Source: Lewinellaceae bacterium
GTDB lineage: Bacteria; Bacteroidota; Bacteroidia; Chitinophagales; Saprospiraceae
Reading direction: 5' to 3'
Assembly: GCA_016708875.1 (NCBI GenBank)
Contig: JADJFA010000042.1
Coordinates: forward strand, 62,001-126,000
DNA: 64,000 bases
In this document: positions 27,654-37,528 of the stretch, in pieces
Layout of the letters: each line of letters begins with the position of its first letter
Position numbering within the stretch: position 1 is the stretch's first letter
Notes under the pieces: model-generated
The model's database searches: none
Told to the model about the DNA's origin: nothing
Seen by the model: the letters and a program-made list of their open reading frames with translations, nothing else
Position numbers and translations under genes: made by a program

Positions 27654-30425
27654 TTAAATTTTTAAATGGGAAGGTGTTTTACCCCCCGCCGCCCCCCCAA
27701 ACGTTTTGGATATCAATAATATTAATCGTTGTGTCGTTGTGGTGTTTGTTGATAAAATGCTGACGCAACCCAACCAAACAAAACCCCCCCCCCCCCCCCC
27801 CCCCCACACCCCGTTTCCATTGCCTACCACCAACATGTTTACGCCGTTCAAATGGCCAAACTCGAAGATCGTGTTTCCTCCAAGCGGGAATCCAGCCACT
27901 GTTTTTCCTGCCTCATCCAATAGCCACACCCGCCGACGCTGTGGGTCCACAATGCCAATCCTGTGGTTCTTTGGAATAAATATCTGGGGCTTTTTTTCAG
28001 GAAACTGGGCCTTAGACGCACTTGCAAACATTCCTTTCCCCATAGTCCCAATCCGTAAACTTTTCTCGCCAAAAACGACCCATTCAAAGCCTGCATCGCC
28101 CGTCAACTGACCAAAACTCATCACGCTTCCGGGTTTGCCTACTTGTTGCGCCGACACATTGCCTTGTAAATCGCAGGCGAAAATCTTGCCTGCCGTGTTG
28201 GCGCAGTAAATACGCGGCGCGGACGAAGCCAGGTCTACCTTCATCGGACTGGTGAATTGCCCGCTATTATGTTCCCCGGAGGTATCCTTTTCCAATAGTA
28301 CCTGCTCAAACCGCGGCACACCATCCCGGCCAAAAACCGAGAGCAAGCCATTTTCGGTCAGAATGGCCAAATAATCCTTTCCCTTGTGCTGAAAATGAAG
28401 GATTGGTTGATGAACAGTGCTTTCCCCCTTCGTTTCCTTTTTATCAATCGTACTATTATCTGAGATCGGCACACCATTCCAGCCTGCCAATGGTCTGCCC
28501 AAATGGTCAAAACCGTAAAGTTTCCCATTATCACAAGCCACGAAATAGTTGAATTTCGTGGTTTTGTCAAAGTCTACCACCGTTACGGCATTGGTGGCAG
28601 TGGCGGGCAACTCGAACGAAGCCGCCTGAACATCCAGCCCTTTTTCGTCGAGTGTAAAAATCTGCTTTGCCGTGCTGAACGTATAACATTTCATGCCATT
28701 GCCATAGAAATCTATACCCCGGATATCGGAAATAATTCGATCTGACAATGGGCGGCTCCACAAACTTTCGCCGTTCTGGGCATCCAGACAATACAGGTTA
28801 TTTTTCAAATCCTGGACAAGTACAAAAATTTTGCCCTCAGGCTGTTCCACAAGGTAAGGTTGTGTGATAACGGGTGCGGCGAGCACAGACTTCCATAATA
28901 TATCCGTCTCAGCAAGTGGCTGCGAAAGGGCTTGACTGACCAGTACCAGCTCCGCCTTTCTGCCAAAGCCTGGCATCCATTCTGCGGTGATAAATCCTGT
29001 TTTTGCAAACGAAGTCTCTCCTTCGATTCCAGAAATATTCCGCAAAAGGCTCGGCAGGTAAGCCGTATTCAACAAGAAAGAGGCATGACCTTTTTGGGAA
29101 ATCTTTTGTTGCAATTGAAGGAAATCAGTATTGGCTGCAAGGGTTTGATTTACAAGGTATTTGTCCAAAAAAATTTCCAGAGACGAGCGATCCGGGGCGA
29201 AGACGGCAAAGCCATCCACGAAAGTGCAAACAGGGTTGCGGAATGCCTCATCATCGCCTAAAAGGGGCTTCAACAGCGATGAATTTTGGAAGCCCAGCAT
29301 TTCAAACATTTGGTACGGGCCGGAAGCAATGGGCATTGTGCCGCGTTCTTTTCCAAATGCCCGCAAGCTATTGAACGCCAGCGCACTATCACGCACCGAG
29401 AGCAACAACAGGCGGTCGCCAGCAAGAGCAGGGGAGAGTGGTTCGGTGACGGCAATGGCGGCCTCGGATCCTACCCATGGCAGCACGTATTGTTCAAAAT
29501 CGCTGGCACGGCCATCGCCAATTTCCCTGAAAAATTCGGGAATATGCCCCAGGCCAACCCGTGCTAAAAAAGCCGTATTGTCGGGCAGCACATTGAAAAT
29601 TGCGTTGCCTGGCGTTTCACCCCAACTGTTGAGGCTGCTGAGAAAGCCGGTGGTTTCTGCCAATGTCTTCATCTCCTTTCCATCCCAGGAAAGCCCAAAC
29701 CACGTTACATTTTTCGCAAGCAAGTCGGGCAATCCGCGCCAGCGTGGGTTCATTTGCCCTCGCAATTGTTCTGCGAGGGCAGCGGGACGGAGATGCAGTC
29801 GGAGGGTGGCTTCAGGCAGATCTGAAATATAGGGACGATCGGCCCACCAGTTGTGCGTATTTTCTAGTCGAGCGAGCGCATCTTCCACCAATGTCGCCCG
29901 GCGTGAAAAGAGCAAAAGGCGACCAAAAACGGCCACTTCGAGGCGTTCTGTTTTGGACAGGTGTACGTTGAAAATGTCGTTCCCGTGGAATTGGTGGGGG
30001 AAATATTTCGGGGTTAGTTTGTTGGTTTTCAACGCTTTTTGCAGGTCAAAATCCTCGTCCAGTTCAAGGGCGAAAAGGGCGTGTAGGCTGTCAGCCGGAT
30101 GAAGCGAAAAGGCGGCAAGGGCTTTGTTTTTGGCAAAGGCTTTGAATATGTCGGGGTCGTGTTTGAATAGTTGCAGCGCGGCCTCTGTGTCTTTAAAACA
30201 ACGTTCAAAAAGCGGGCTGTGCAGTACTTCTCTCCAATGTGCGTCGGCGGTTTTGTCGGTCAGGATTTTAGCGCGGAGCAAACCATCGCATTCCAGCAAA
30301 AGGGAAGTTTGCGCGGGCACGGCGCGGAAAGGGCCAGCATTGCGCGGTAGAAAAAGAAAAAGTAGGATTGCTGCGATGAGGAGGCTTGCAAGAATGAGGA
30401 GGATTCGGCGGGTAAGGGGTGTCAT
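27654..30425 (-). CDS. Membrane-anchored propeller-like protein (C-terminal end corrupted)
   Basis: Up to 923 residues. An N-terminal hydrophobic helix (ILLILASLLIAAILLFLFLP) anchors it to the inner membrane facing the periplasm. Residues about 35-480 resemble the DUF3352 type (substrate-like repeats with PDNTAFLARVGLGHIPEF). From about 540 there are PQQ/WD-like strands (YCLDAQNGESLW, GKLYGFDHLGRPLAGWNG, VFGRDGVPRFEQV) ending VNMLVVGNGNGV. Beyond that the frame runs into a 22-base C tract (27784-27805) giving polyglycine, so the last about 45 residues are not trustworthy; the real end is probably near 27806. Function unknown. Confidence 0.7.
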   Translation of the reverse strand: MTPLTRRILLILASLLIAAILLFLFLPRNAGPFRAVPAQTSLLLECDGLLRAKILTDKTADAHWREVLHSPLFERCFKDTEAALQLFKHDPDIFKAFAKNKALAAFSLHPADSLHALFALELDEDFDLQKALKTNKLTPKYFPHQFHGNDIFNVHLSKTERLEVAVFGRLLLFSRRATLVEDALARLENTHNWWADRPYISDLPEATLRLHLRPAALAEQLRGQMNPRWRGLPDLLAKNVTWFGLSWDGKEMKTLAETTGFLSSLNSWGETPGNAIFNVLPDNTAFLARVGLGHIPEFFREIGDGRASDFEQYVLPWVGSEAAIAVTEPLSPALAGDRLLLLSVRDSALAFNSLRAFGKERGTMPIASGPYQMFEMLGFQNSSLLKPLLGDDEAFRNPVCTFVDGFAVFAPDRSSLEIFLDKYLVNQTLAANTDFLQLQQKISQKGHASFLLNTAYLPSLLRNISGIEGETSFAKTGFITAEWMPGFGRKAELVLVSQALSQPLAETDILWKSVLAAPVITQPYLVEQPEGKIFVLVQDLKNNLYCLDAQNGESLWSRPLSDRIISDIRGIDFYGNGMKCYTFSTAKQIFTLDEKGLDVQAASFELPATATNAVTVVDFDKTTKFNYFVACDNGKLYGFDHLGRPLAGWNGVPISDNSTIDKKETKGESTVHQPILHFQHKGKDYLAILTENGLLSVFGRDGVPRFEQVLLEKDTSGEHNSGQFTSPMKVDLASSAPRIYCANTAGKIFACDLQGNVSAQQVGKPGSVMSFGQLTGDAGFEWVVFGEKSLRIGTMGKGMFASASKAQFPEKKPQIFIPKNHRIGIVDPQRRRVWLLDEAGKTVAGFPLGGNTIFEFGHLNGVNMLVVGNGNGVWGGGGGGGFVWLGCVSILSTNTTTTQRLILLISKTFGGAAGGKTPSHLKI
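27784..27805. other. C22 homopolymer, suspected artefact
   Basis: Twenty-two consecutive C inside the 3' end of the propeller gene, followed by ACACCCC. No other C run in the window approaches this length. Beside it (about 27728-27752) is a CGTTGTGTCGTTGTGG word that also occurs at 38394-38426. Confidence 0.7.
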
Positions 30426-30554
30426 TTGTTGGTTGATTTTGGGGTGAAATTAAGTTTCATTCTAAAATCAGTACAAAAAGATGGATTAGGCTGATATTTA
30501 TCAACTTTTCCTAAACCTTGCACCCAATGACAAAATGACTATTTCAATGACTCA

Positions 30555-30941
30555 ATGACGAACATCTCCTTCCTTCGCATCGGCGCCCTGTTCGGCGCAT
30601 TGGCCGTAGGCATTGGCGCATTCGGCGCACATGGCCTGAAGCCACACCTGTCCGATTACCAAATCACCATTTTTGAAAAAGGGGTACAATACCAGTTTTT
30701 CCACGTTCTGGCGCTTTTGGCTGTAGGCATCCTCCTGCGACAAACGCCTGAAAATCAATGGCTGCGACGGGCTGGCTGGTTTTTTGTAGCCGGAATTATC
30801 GGATTCTCCGGATCACTGTATTTGCTGGCTTGCCGCGATTTGCTGGCCTTCCCGGTCGGCTGGGCAGGGCCCGTCACGCCGCTCGGCGGCTTGTGTTTTT
30901 TGGTGGGATGGGGGATTTTGGCAGTAAAAAGTAGCAAGTAA
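30555..30941 (+). CDS. DUF423 family membrane protein
   Basis: A 128-residue protein with four membrane helices. It shows the family-typical AVGIGAFGAHGLKPHL start, EKGVQYQFFHVLALL and GSLYLLACRDLLAFPVGWAG with GPVTPLGGLCFLVGW at the end. DUF423 (YgdD-like) proteins sit in the inner membrane; no biochemical role is established. The gene is complete; its last codons (VKSSK) run into the AAAAAGTAGCAAGT word repeat. Confidence 0.9.
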   Translation: MTNISFLRIGALFGALAVGIGAFGAHGLKPHLSDYQITIFEKGVQYQFFHVLALLAVGILLRQTPENQWLRRAGWFFVAGIIGFSGSLYLLACRDLLAFPVGWAGPVTPLGGLCFLVGWGILAVKSSK

Positions 30942-31078
30942 AAAGTAGCAAGTAAAAAGTAGCAAGTAAAAAGTGAAAGCAAGTTGAAGTAGCAAGTTGA
31001 AAGTAGCAAGTTGAAAGTGGCAAGCCATAGGAGGATTTCCCCCGTTACTTGTTACTTTTAACTTGCTACTTCTAACTC
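30922..31078. repeat. Intergenic inverted word repeat (AAAAAGTAGCAAGT family)
   Basis: Left part 30922-31020: four AAAAAGTAGCAAGT-type units and several AAGTTGAAAGTAGC units. Right part 31044-31078: GTTACTTGTTACTTTTAAC and CTTGCTACTTCTAAC, the complementary words. It lies between convergent genes. Related AAGTT words occur at 11228 and within the Fe-S gene at about 25284-25312. Confidence 0.8.
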
Positions 31079-31082
31079 AAAA

Positions 31083-33840
31083 CTATTCTTTCACCAATTT
31101 CCCGCTCTTGCGCCATCCCTTTCCACGCAATTCCCAGACGTAAATTCCGGCCGGGAGATCATTCAAACGCAGAGCGCTGTTATCCCCCGAAAAAGTTTCT
31201 GTGCGAAGCAAATTCCCTTTGAGGTCAAAAAGCCTGACTTGTGTATTGTCAAGGTTTTGCCCGGCAATGCTGAACGTTGCAAGGTCGCGGGTTGGATTGG
31301 GCGAAACCTGAACCAAAACTTCCTTTTTCGGCTCATGGCTTCCAGAGCCTGTCCCGAAATTTGCCGCGAACATCCCATTGCCGTGCGTAGCCGCTACCAC
31401 GAATCCATCGGAACGACGAACATCCACATAATCTACTCCTGTGCTACCAATTTCATCAGGACCTTCAAGCGTCCAAACCGTGCCAGCTTGACCGGTTGCG
31501 TGAAGCTTCAGGGTATCGGCACTAAACAGACCGACGCTGGTTCCACAGAAATACTTGAGTGAACCATTGTCCATTGGCAGCATACTTACCCACCGAAGCG
31601 ATGCACCAGCGCCAGTGCCACCCACATTCGATTCGAGGTTGCCAGCCACTTTTTTCCACGTTGCTCCCGCATCCTCGCTGAGGAACATGCTGTATATCGA
31701 GTAATTGGTATACACCAGCACAACACGATCGGCATTGGTAGGGTCAATGGCCAGACAGTTGATATAAGCATTGGCAATGGTGTCTGGCGAAGGCAGCGCG
31801 GTGAAACTGGGTGTTCCCGTGTGTGCATTGTCCACCCGGAAAACTTTGTTGTTGGAAGTTCCGAGGTAAAGGCGGTTAGCTGGAGCGCTTTCCGAAATGG
31901 AAATGGCCGAGAAAATACCTGTTGTCAAAGTATCAGGAAACTGCGTCCAGCCCTGTGAGATGGCGTCCCATTCTCCCGTGAGCGGAATAGACGCGAGTTG
32001 ACTTTGGCGGAAAACTTTGTTTCCCGCAGGCAGATAAAGGAAGTTCGCGTTGTTCGGATCAAGTACTAATGGGTTGATAAACAGGTAATCATTGGGTGCG
32101 GGGCCAACGGGGTCCACACGACGGAAAGCAGTCACAGTCCCACTGTTGTCAATAGCACATTTTACCACTTTCACCCCATTGGATTGAACGGACAATACAT
32201 AAAAGGCTTTACCTGGCGCAATTGCCCCATAGGATCCGTCACCGTTCACGGTTTGCACCCAAGGAGCTGTAGGGTCTGAAGAATTTACAAAAAAGTTGCC
32301 GTTATCCTGTAGGCCACCGATGAGGGTATTGTCGCCGGGAGTGCTTTTATCAATGATGGCGGTATAAAATTGTGAAGTGATGTAACCGTCGTTCAGGTAT
32401 GACCATTCGACAAATGGCGCAAGGCAATTTTCCGTGCGGTGAATGCCGCCATCGCTGCCCGTTATCATCACATTTGGGTCGGAAGGAAGAAATACCGCTT
32501 CGTGCAAATCCGGGTGGTGGTTGGGATACAGTTCAAAAAATGGGAACACGGTTCCAATTTTATAACCACCAATTTTGGTCGTATTGTCGGCCGTTGCAAA
32601 GCCATCCGTGCTGCGCCAGAGGTTGGTGCCGCCTATAATTACCGTGCCTGTACCGGGCTGAACTTTTACTACTAAATCATAACCACCTTGAGCGGCACAT
32701 TGGTCAAATTCAGTGCCGGTACTTGGTAGATTTGCCGAGCGGTTTTCCCACTGCCCTCCGGCCCCGGAGCCGTTGCCGCTTACATAAGTGTATTTAAACA
32801 AACTCGTCCAATCGTCCGAACCAATATAATTGGTATAGTGGCCGCTTCCGGGTGTTGTTCCAAAGAAGAAGACCTCATTCTCATTGCTTGGGTTGATGCC
32901 AATGACCAGCCGGTTATAAGCATTGGGCATAAACGCAGGGGTAATGTTGGTCCATGTCGTGCCATTTGTGCTGCGCCAAATTCCTTTTTGCGCCCCATCG
33001 CTGCTGAGGGTGGCATAGGCAACGCCTGTGGAGGTAACTGCAATATCGGTATAGTATGAAAACGGTTGAGCGCTGGCACTGCCCCTTACCACCGTCCAGG
33101 ATGTGCCGCCGTTTGCACTGCGGGAAAATCGCGCCATAAGTGGCTGCATATACCACATCTTGAGTGGCTACGGGGTCGGTTGCAACGCGCCACACGCCTT
33201 GCCATACAGTGCTGAACAAGTGCGGGTTGCCTACGGCCGAGGCGGTTATAGGGGTCCAGGTGTTGCCACTGTCGGTACTCTTGAACATCCCATCGCCAAG
33301 GTAGTAGGCACCGGGGGCGGAAGACGATGCGCCATACAGTTCGCCCGAAGTGTAGTACCAAATGTTTGTTTTCCCGGCCCGGGTGTCCTGGGCAATGCTG
33401 GTGCAGCCGGGGTGTGCATTGAGCGGGGTTTTACGCGCCCAGGTCTGGCCTGCATCCTCGCTGAGCCACATTCCACCAGAAATCCCGCCTGCAAGCATCC
33501 GATTTTCATTCGTTATGTCCAAAGCGAGTGCGCGGGTACGTCCGCCCACGTTCCAGGGCCCGCAGGACATCCATTGGCCATTGCCTCCGCGCTCAACCAC
33601 AGCCTGTGGGAGTGTAGCGGCGTATTGGCGTTCGAGGAATTGGATACCTGCCGGAATTTGTCCCGTGGCAGGATCAGCGAGGCGCATGCGTTGCCATTCG
33701 CGACGGCGCGGGCCGTTTTCTTCTGAGGCGCCTCCGGGGATTTTCAGACCACTGGAGAGCGGCTTTTCTTGGTTTGAAAAATAAAAAAGGCCGCAAGCGG
33801 CAAAAAGCAGCAATGCAAAAACGGGTATGATTCTTTTCAT
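31083..33840 (-). CDS. Secreted sortilin/VPS10-like propeller protein with T9SS sorting domain (frame break)
   Basis: About 918 residues when rejoined. After a signal peptide (IIPVFALLLFAACGLFYF) comes a long series of BNR/VPS10-like blades with Asp-box motifs (SEDAGQTWARKTP, STDSGNTWTPITA, SANGGTSWTVV, SEDAGATWKKVA). It closes with a T9SS type A sorting domain (VSPNPTRDLATFSIAG ... GIYVWELRG). It is therefore a surface or secreted protein, perhaps glycosidase-like or adhesive. The frame breaks at GGG 33122-33124: removing one base joins YGAIF to RSANGGTSW. A TACCTTTC -7 box lies at 33861-33868, with a palindrome further upstream. Confidence 0.85.
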
Positions 33841-33882
33841 GGAAAAAATGTTTTAGGCGGGAAAGGTAAAAAGGGTGAGCCA

Positions 33883-33915
33883 AACTTTCCGAAAGTTCAG
33901 TACTTTCGGAAAGTT
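33883..33915. promoter_or_regulatory. Palindrome between divergent genes, candidate operator
   Basis: AACTTTCCGAAAGT (33883-33896) and ACTTTCGGAAAGTT (33902-33915) are perfect 14-base inverted repeats separated by 5 bases, and each half is itself nearly palindromic. It lies upstream of the VPS10-like gene (minus, -7 box 33861-33868) and of the pirin gene (plus). Confidence 0.45.
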
Positions 33916-33981
33916 GAAATTGCATGGAAAACCAAAATTCAATTTCAGTGTTTCAATGCTAAACTTTAAAACATTCGAATT

Positions 33982-34728
33982 ATGCCCATTCGTATCATTC
34001 CAAAAGAGCAACAAGGCCAAGGCGCGTTCAATGGTGGTGAAATCGTGGAAAACAAGCCCATCGGCTTCCCGCAAGACCATTCGAGTGTGCGGCCATATTC
34101 TAACTTGTTTTATTGGGCGCATGCACGCGCTGTAACCGATAGCACTATTGGTCTGCACCCGCATCAGGGTTTTGAGATTTGCTCCTTTGTGCTCAAAGGC
34201 GAAATTCGTCATTATGATACCAGTTTCCGCGAATGGCGGCCGCTTTCTGAAGGCGACGTTCAAATCATTCGTGCTGGCAACGGCATCAGCCACTCTGAAT
34301 GGTTGGGTAAAGGCGGGGAGATTTTCCAAATCTGGTTTGACCCAAATTTGGAGACAACGCTTTCAAAACCTGCCAGTTATGACGATTATCGCGCTGCAGA
34401 ATTTCCTGAAAAGCAGGTGGGTGAAACGCGTATCAAAACGCTCATTGGCCCGGGGAGTCCGTTTAAAATGGATACACCGGGAGTTGAAGCTTTTCGTTTG
34501 GAGCTCGGAACGGATGGTTTTCGCTTAAAAGCCGAGGCAGGTAAAATTTACTCTGCGTATCTGCTTGAAGGAGCAGCAAGTTTTAATGGCGAAGCAGTCA
34601 AACAGTATGATTTTGTGCAAGTGACGGAGCAGGAAGAAATTGTAATGGAATCAGCGACAAGTGCGAGTGTTTTTGTCATTGCATCGCCTGTAAATCCGGG
34701 ATATCGTACCTATGGGCAGTTGAGGTAA
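33982..34728 (+). CDS. Pirin family protein
   Basis: A 248-residue two-cupin protein. The N-terminal cupin has the pirin metal motif: PYSNLFYWAHARA, LHPHQGFEICSFVLKGEIRHYD and NGISHSEW with histidines and glutamate positioned for Fe(II). Bacterial pirins include quercetin 2,3-dioxygenases and enzyme-binding regulators; which applies is not visible. The C-terminal half (KIYSAYLLEGAASFNGEAV) completes the second barrel. It is followed 7 bases later by the convergent higA stop. Confidence 0.9.
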   Translation: MPIRIIPKEQQGQGAFNGGEIVENKPIGFPQDHSSVRPYSNLFYWAHARAVTDSTIGLHPHQGFEICSFVLKGEIRHYDTSFREWRPLSEGDVQIIRAGNGISHSEWLGKGGEIFQIWFDPNLETTLSKPASYDDYRAAEFPEKQVGETRIKTLIGPGSPFKMDTPGVEAFRLELGTDGFRLKAEAGKIYSAYLLEGAASFNGEAVKQYDFVQVTEQEEIVMESATSASVFVIASPVNPGYRTYGQLR

Positions 34729-34735
34729 ATATCTA

Positions 34736-35044
34736 TTAAGCACGTTGAGCGTGTTCCAAGCGCTTTCGTTCAACTGAAATGTCATAAGCGGTTTGCAAGC
34801 GCATCCAGAATTCAGCGTCAATACCAAGTAGGGTTTCCAATTTGATTGCCATTAGAGCATTGACATGCCGCTTTTGATGCAACAGCTCGCTAAGCTGGCT
34901 CGGTTGAATATTCAACTGGGTAGCAAATTCAAATTTTTTCAACTGGCGAGCCTCTAATTCCATGAGTAAAACCTCTCCTGGATGCAGAGTCTCAGGTGTT
35001 TTAATAGGAATACCTGATTTGCCAATAACCTTATATGCGGGCAT
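34736..35044 (-). CDS. higA: HigA-family antitoxin
   Basis: A 102-residue antitoxin. It begins with the addiction-module signature TPETLHPGEVLLMELEAR and continues with an HTH_XRE domain (KFEFATQLNIQPSQLSELLH, then the ALMAIKLETLLGIDAEFW end). It should bind the promoter palindrome and neutralise the toxin encoded 60 bases upstream. The toxin-first order is typical of higBA. Confidence 0.9.
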   Translation of the reverse strand: MPAYKVIGKSGIPIKTPETLHPGEVLLMELEARQLKKFEFATQLNIQPSQLSELLHQKRHVNALMAIKLETLLGIDAEFWMRLQTAYDISVERKRLEHAQRA

Positions 35045-35104
35045 AACAGAATGTTTTTAAAGTATAGCGGGCAGAAGTGTCCAAGCCCCTGCCCGCTTAA
35101 TGAT

Positions 35105-35416
35105 TTACTTGTAATGATTGGTGAGGTCTTCCACTATTAACTCTTCGGCTTTCAAAAACTCCTCACCTTGTACGCTTAGAATTAGTCTGTACTTTTTATC
35201 AACTCTTACGGAATAAAAACCCTTTAGATTTCCTTTTAATCCTTCAAAATTTAAACCTTTAAATTGGTGAATTTTCGATACATTTTCAATCCCTTCTAAT
35301 ATCAGTATTGTCTTTCTGAATTTTTTTATTACTGAATCATCGAATCTGGGTTTTCCGGGTAATTCTTCTCCAGAATACATCAACTCAAGGTAATCATCAT
35401 TAAAACTGATAACCAT
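35105..35416 (-). CDS. higB: HigB/RelE-family toxin
   Basis: A 103-residue RelE-fold toxin, expected to cut mRNA on the ribosome. Visible features are KFRKTILILEGIENVSKIHQ, the strand LNFEGLKGNLKGFYSVRVD and the basic strand KKYRLILSV with the conserved arginine. It is first in the operon, with a TATCTTTG -7 box 18 bases upstream of its start codon. Confidence 0.88.
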   Translation of the reverse strand: MVISFNDDYLELMYSGEELPGKPRFDDSVIKKFRKTILILEGIENVSKIHQFKGLNFEGLKGNLKGFYSVRVDKKYRLILSVQGEEFLKAEELIVEDLTNHYK

Positions 35417-35433
35417 AAAGAACTAATTTGATG

Positions 35434-35441
35434 CAAAGATA
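35434..35441 (-). promoter_or_regulatory. -7 box of higBA
   Basis: TATCTTTG on the minus strand matches TAnnTTTG; a TTTTG lies about 23 bases further upstream within the palindrome at 35456-35482. Confidence 0.55.
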
Positions 35442-35455
35442 AGGGAAGCCCTTTT

Positions 35456-35482
35456 AAAAATTTACAAAATTTGTAAATTTTT
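35456..35482. promoter_or_regulatory. AT-rich palindrome, ABC-F terminator or HigA operator
   Basis: AAAAATTTACAAA and TTTGTAAATTTTT are perfect 13-base arms around one base. It overlaps the last codon of the ABC-F gene and covers the -33 region of higBA, so it could serve as a HigA operator, a terminator, or both. Confidence 0.45.
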
Positions 35483-37382
35483 ACCCCCGCTCCGCCAACT
35501 CCAACCAACGCATCTCCTTCCCATCCAAATCTTCCTGCAATTTTCCCAGCTCAGCGGAAAGTTTGCCTGCTTCGTCGGCGCCCAGGTCTAGCGCGTTGAA
35601 CCGCTCAAGGATCTGCTTCTTACGGCTTTCCAGCGCGGCAACTTCCTTGTCGAGTTTTTTCATTTCGTTGCGCTCGGTACTCGAAAGCGGGGAGACTTGA
35701 GCACTCGGGGTTGAGGGAACTGCCCCTGCCACCTGCCCACTGCCCCCTCCTTCGTCAAGACTACGGCGGGTAGAACTGCCAACCGCCCCTGCCTCACTGC
35801 GCTTCATGGCCCTGTATTCTGCGTAGGTGCCGTTGAAATCCTTGATTTTTCCATCCCCATCAAAAACAAAAAGGTGGTCTACCAGCCGGTCCATAAAATA
35901 ACGATCGTGCGTCACCACCACCAGGCAACCGGGGTAATCCTCGAGAAAATCTTCCAATACCTGCAAGGTCAGGACGTCCAGATCGTTGGTCGGCTCATCG
36001 AGAATGAGGAAATTCGGGTTTTTCATCAGCACGGTGAGCAGGTAGAGCCGCCGTTTTTCGCCACCGGAAAGCTGGCTGACATACACTTGCTGCTGCGGGC
36101 GGCTGAACAGGAAGCGCTCCAACAACTGCGCCGCCGAAAGTTCCTTGCCTTTGTCGAGTGGGATGTAGTCGGCAATGTCGCGTACTGCATCAATCACCCG
36201 CCGGTCTTCTTTGAGTTGCAGTCCTTCTTGGCGGTAATGGCCGAAAGTCACGGTATCGCCCACCACCACCTTACCCGTGTCGGGCGGCAATACCTGGGTA
36301 ATGATTTGAAGAAAGGTTGACTTTCCCGAACCGTTCTGGCCCACGATGCCTACGCGCTCCCTGCGCTTGAATTTGTAACTAAAATGCTCGATTAACTTCT
36401 TGTCGCCGAACGACTTGCTGATGTTGTGCAACTCCACAATTTTACCGCCCAACCAGGTTTCCTTGATGGAAAGGCTCATTTCATCCTTGGTCTTTTTCAG
36501 CGAGTCGTTGACCTCTCTTCGATTGAAATAAGCGTCCACGCGAGCCTTAGCCTTAGTGGTTCGGGCTTGCGGGGATTTGCGCACCCAGTCGAGTTCGTTC
36601 TTGAGAAGTTTGTTTTGGCGCTCGTAGGTCGTGGCCTCGTTTTCTTCGCGGAGGGCCTTTTTTTCGAGGTAATCCGAGTAGGATCCGGAGTACCGACGCA
36701 GTTGGCCGCCTTCCAGTTCGATGATGCTATCGCACACATTTTCAAGGAAATAGCGATCGTGTGTGACCATGAAAAGGGTAATGCCGGGCTGTTGGAGGTA
36801 TTCTTCCAGCCATTCGATCATCTCAATATCCAGGTGGTTGGTCGGCTCGTCGAGAATGAGAAAATCGGGTTCTTCCAGCAGGATTTTGACCAGTGCAAGT
36901 CGCTTTTGTTGTCCACCGGAAAGTGTGCTGACTTTCTGCTCGTAATCGTTCATCCGAAAGCGCGAAAGCGTTTCTTTCACTTTGGCTTCAAAGGTCCAGG
37001 CATTTTGCTGGTCCATCTCGGAAATGGCTTCCGTTAATTCATCTGGATTTTCGTGATGCAACAATGCCTTTTCATAGCGTTGCACTACGCGTACGAGCGG
37101 GTTGGTAGGATCGAGCACAGCGCCAAGCACATCCATTCCGGGCGGGAAATTCGGCTCCTGATCCAGCCAGCCAATGCGAATGCCTTTCCGAATGGTGATT
37201 TTCGAACCTTCGCCCTCGCTGCCTTCTTTGCCTGCGATGACGCGCATGAGCGTGCTTTTGCCTGTGCCGTTTTTGGCGATGAGGCCGATTTTTTGCCCCT
37301 TGTCGAGGTGGAGGCTTATGTTTTGGAACAGCAGCTTTTCGCCGTAGCTCTTAGAAACGTTTTCTAGTGTAAGGAAATTCAC
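35481..37382 (-). CDS. ABC-F family ATPase (Uup-like)
   Basis: A 633-residue soluble protein with two ABC domains in tandem and no membrane part. Walker A motifs are AKNGTGKST and GQNGSGKST; signatures are LSGGQQKRLALVKILLE and LSGGEKRRLYLLTVLMK; Walker B are FLILDEPTNHLD and FLILDEPTNDLD. The linker between domains (about 240-300) is charged helical, and a coiled-coil C-terminus (about 560-633) follows a low-complexity stretch, as in Uup. ABC-F proteins act on ribosomes during translation or protect them from antibiotics; no resistance link is visible. Confidence 0.92.
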   Translation of the reverse strand: MNFLTLENVSKSYGEKLLFQNISLHLDKGQKIGLIAKNGTGKSTLMRVIAGKEGSEGEGSKITIRKGIRIGWLDQEPNFPPGMDVLGAVLDPTNPLVRVVQRYEKALLHHENPDELTEAISEMDQQNAWTFEAKVKETLSRFRMNDYEQKVSTLSGGQQKRLALVKILLEEPDFLILDEPTNHLDIEMIEWLEEYLQQPGITLFMVTHDRYFLENVCDSIIELEGGQLRRYSGSYSDYLEKKALREENEATTYERQNKLLKNELDWVRKSPQARTTKAKARVDAYFNRREVNDSLKKTKDEMSLSIKETWLGGKIVELHNISKSFGDKKLIEHFSYKFKRRERVGIVGQNGSGKSTFLQIITQVLPPDTGKVVVGDTVTFGHYRQEGLQLKEDRRVIDAVRDIADYIPLDKGKELSAAQLLERFLFSRPQQQVYVSQLSGGEKRRLYLLTVLMKNPNFLILDEPTNDLDVLTLQVLEDFLEDYPGCLVVVTHDRYFMDRLVDHLFVFDGDGKIKDFNGTYAEYRAMKRSEAGAVGSSTRRSLDEGGGSGQVAGAVPSTPSAQVSPLSSTERNEMKKLDKEVAALESRKKQILERFNALDLGADEAGKLSAELGKLQEDLDGKEMRWLELAERG

Positions 37383-37528
37383 GGAATGGACTTTGACGGT
37401 GGATTTTTGGATGATAGACTTCGAACCTCACTCCAAAAAGGGCGGCAAAGGTAGGCTTTTCATGCTGGGATGAGACAGTTTCAAAATGAGGGATTTGATA
37501 GAGGTGGTTAACCCATTGGAAATGGGAG

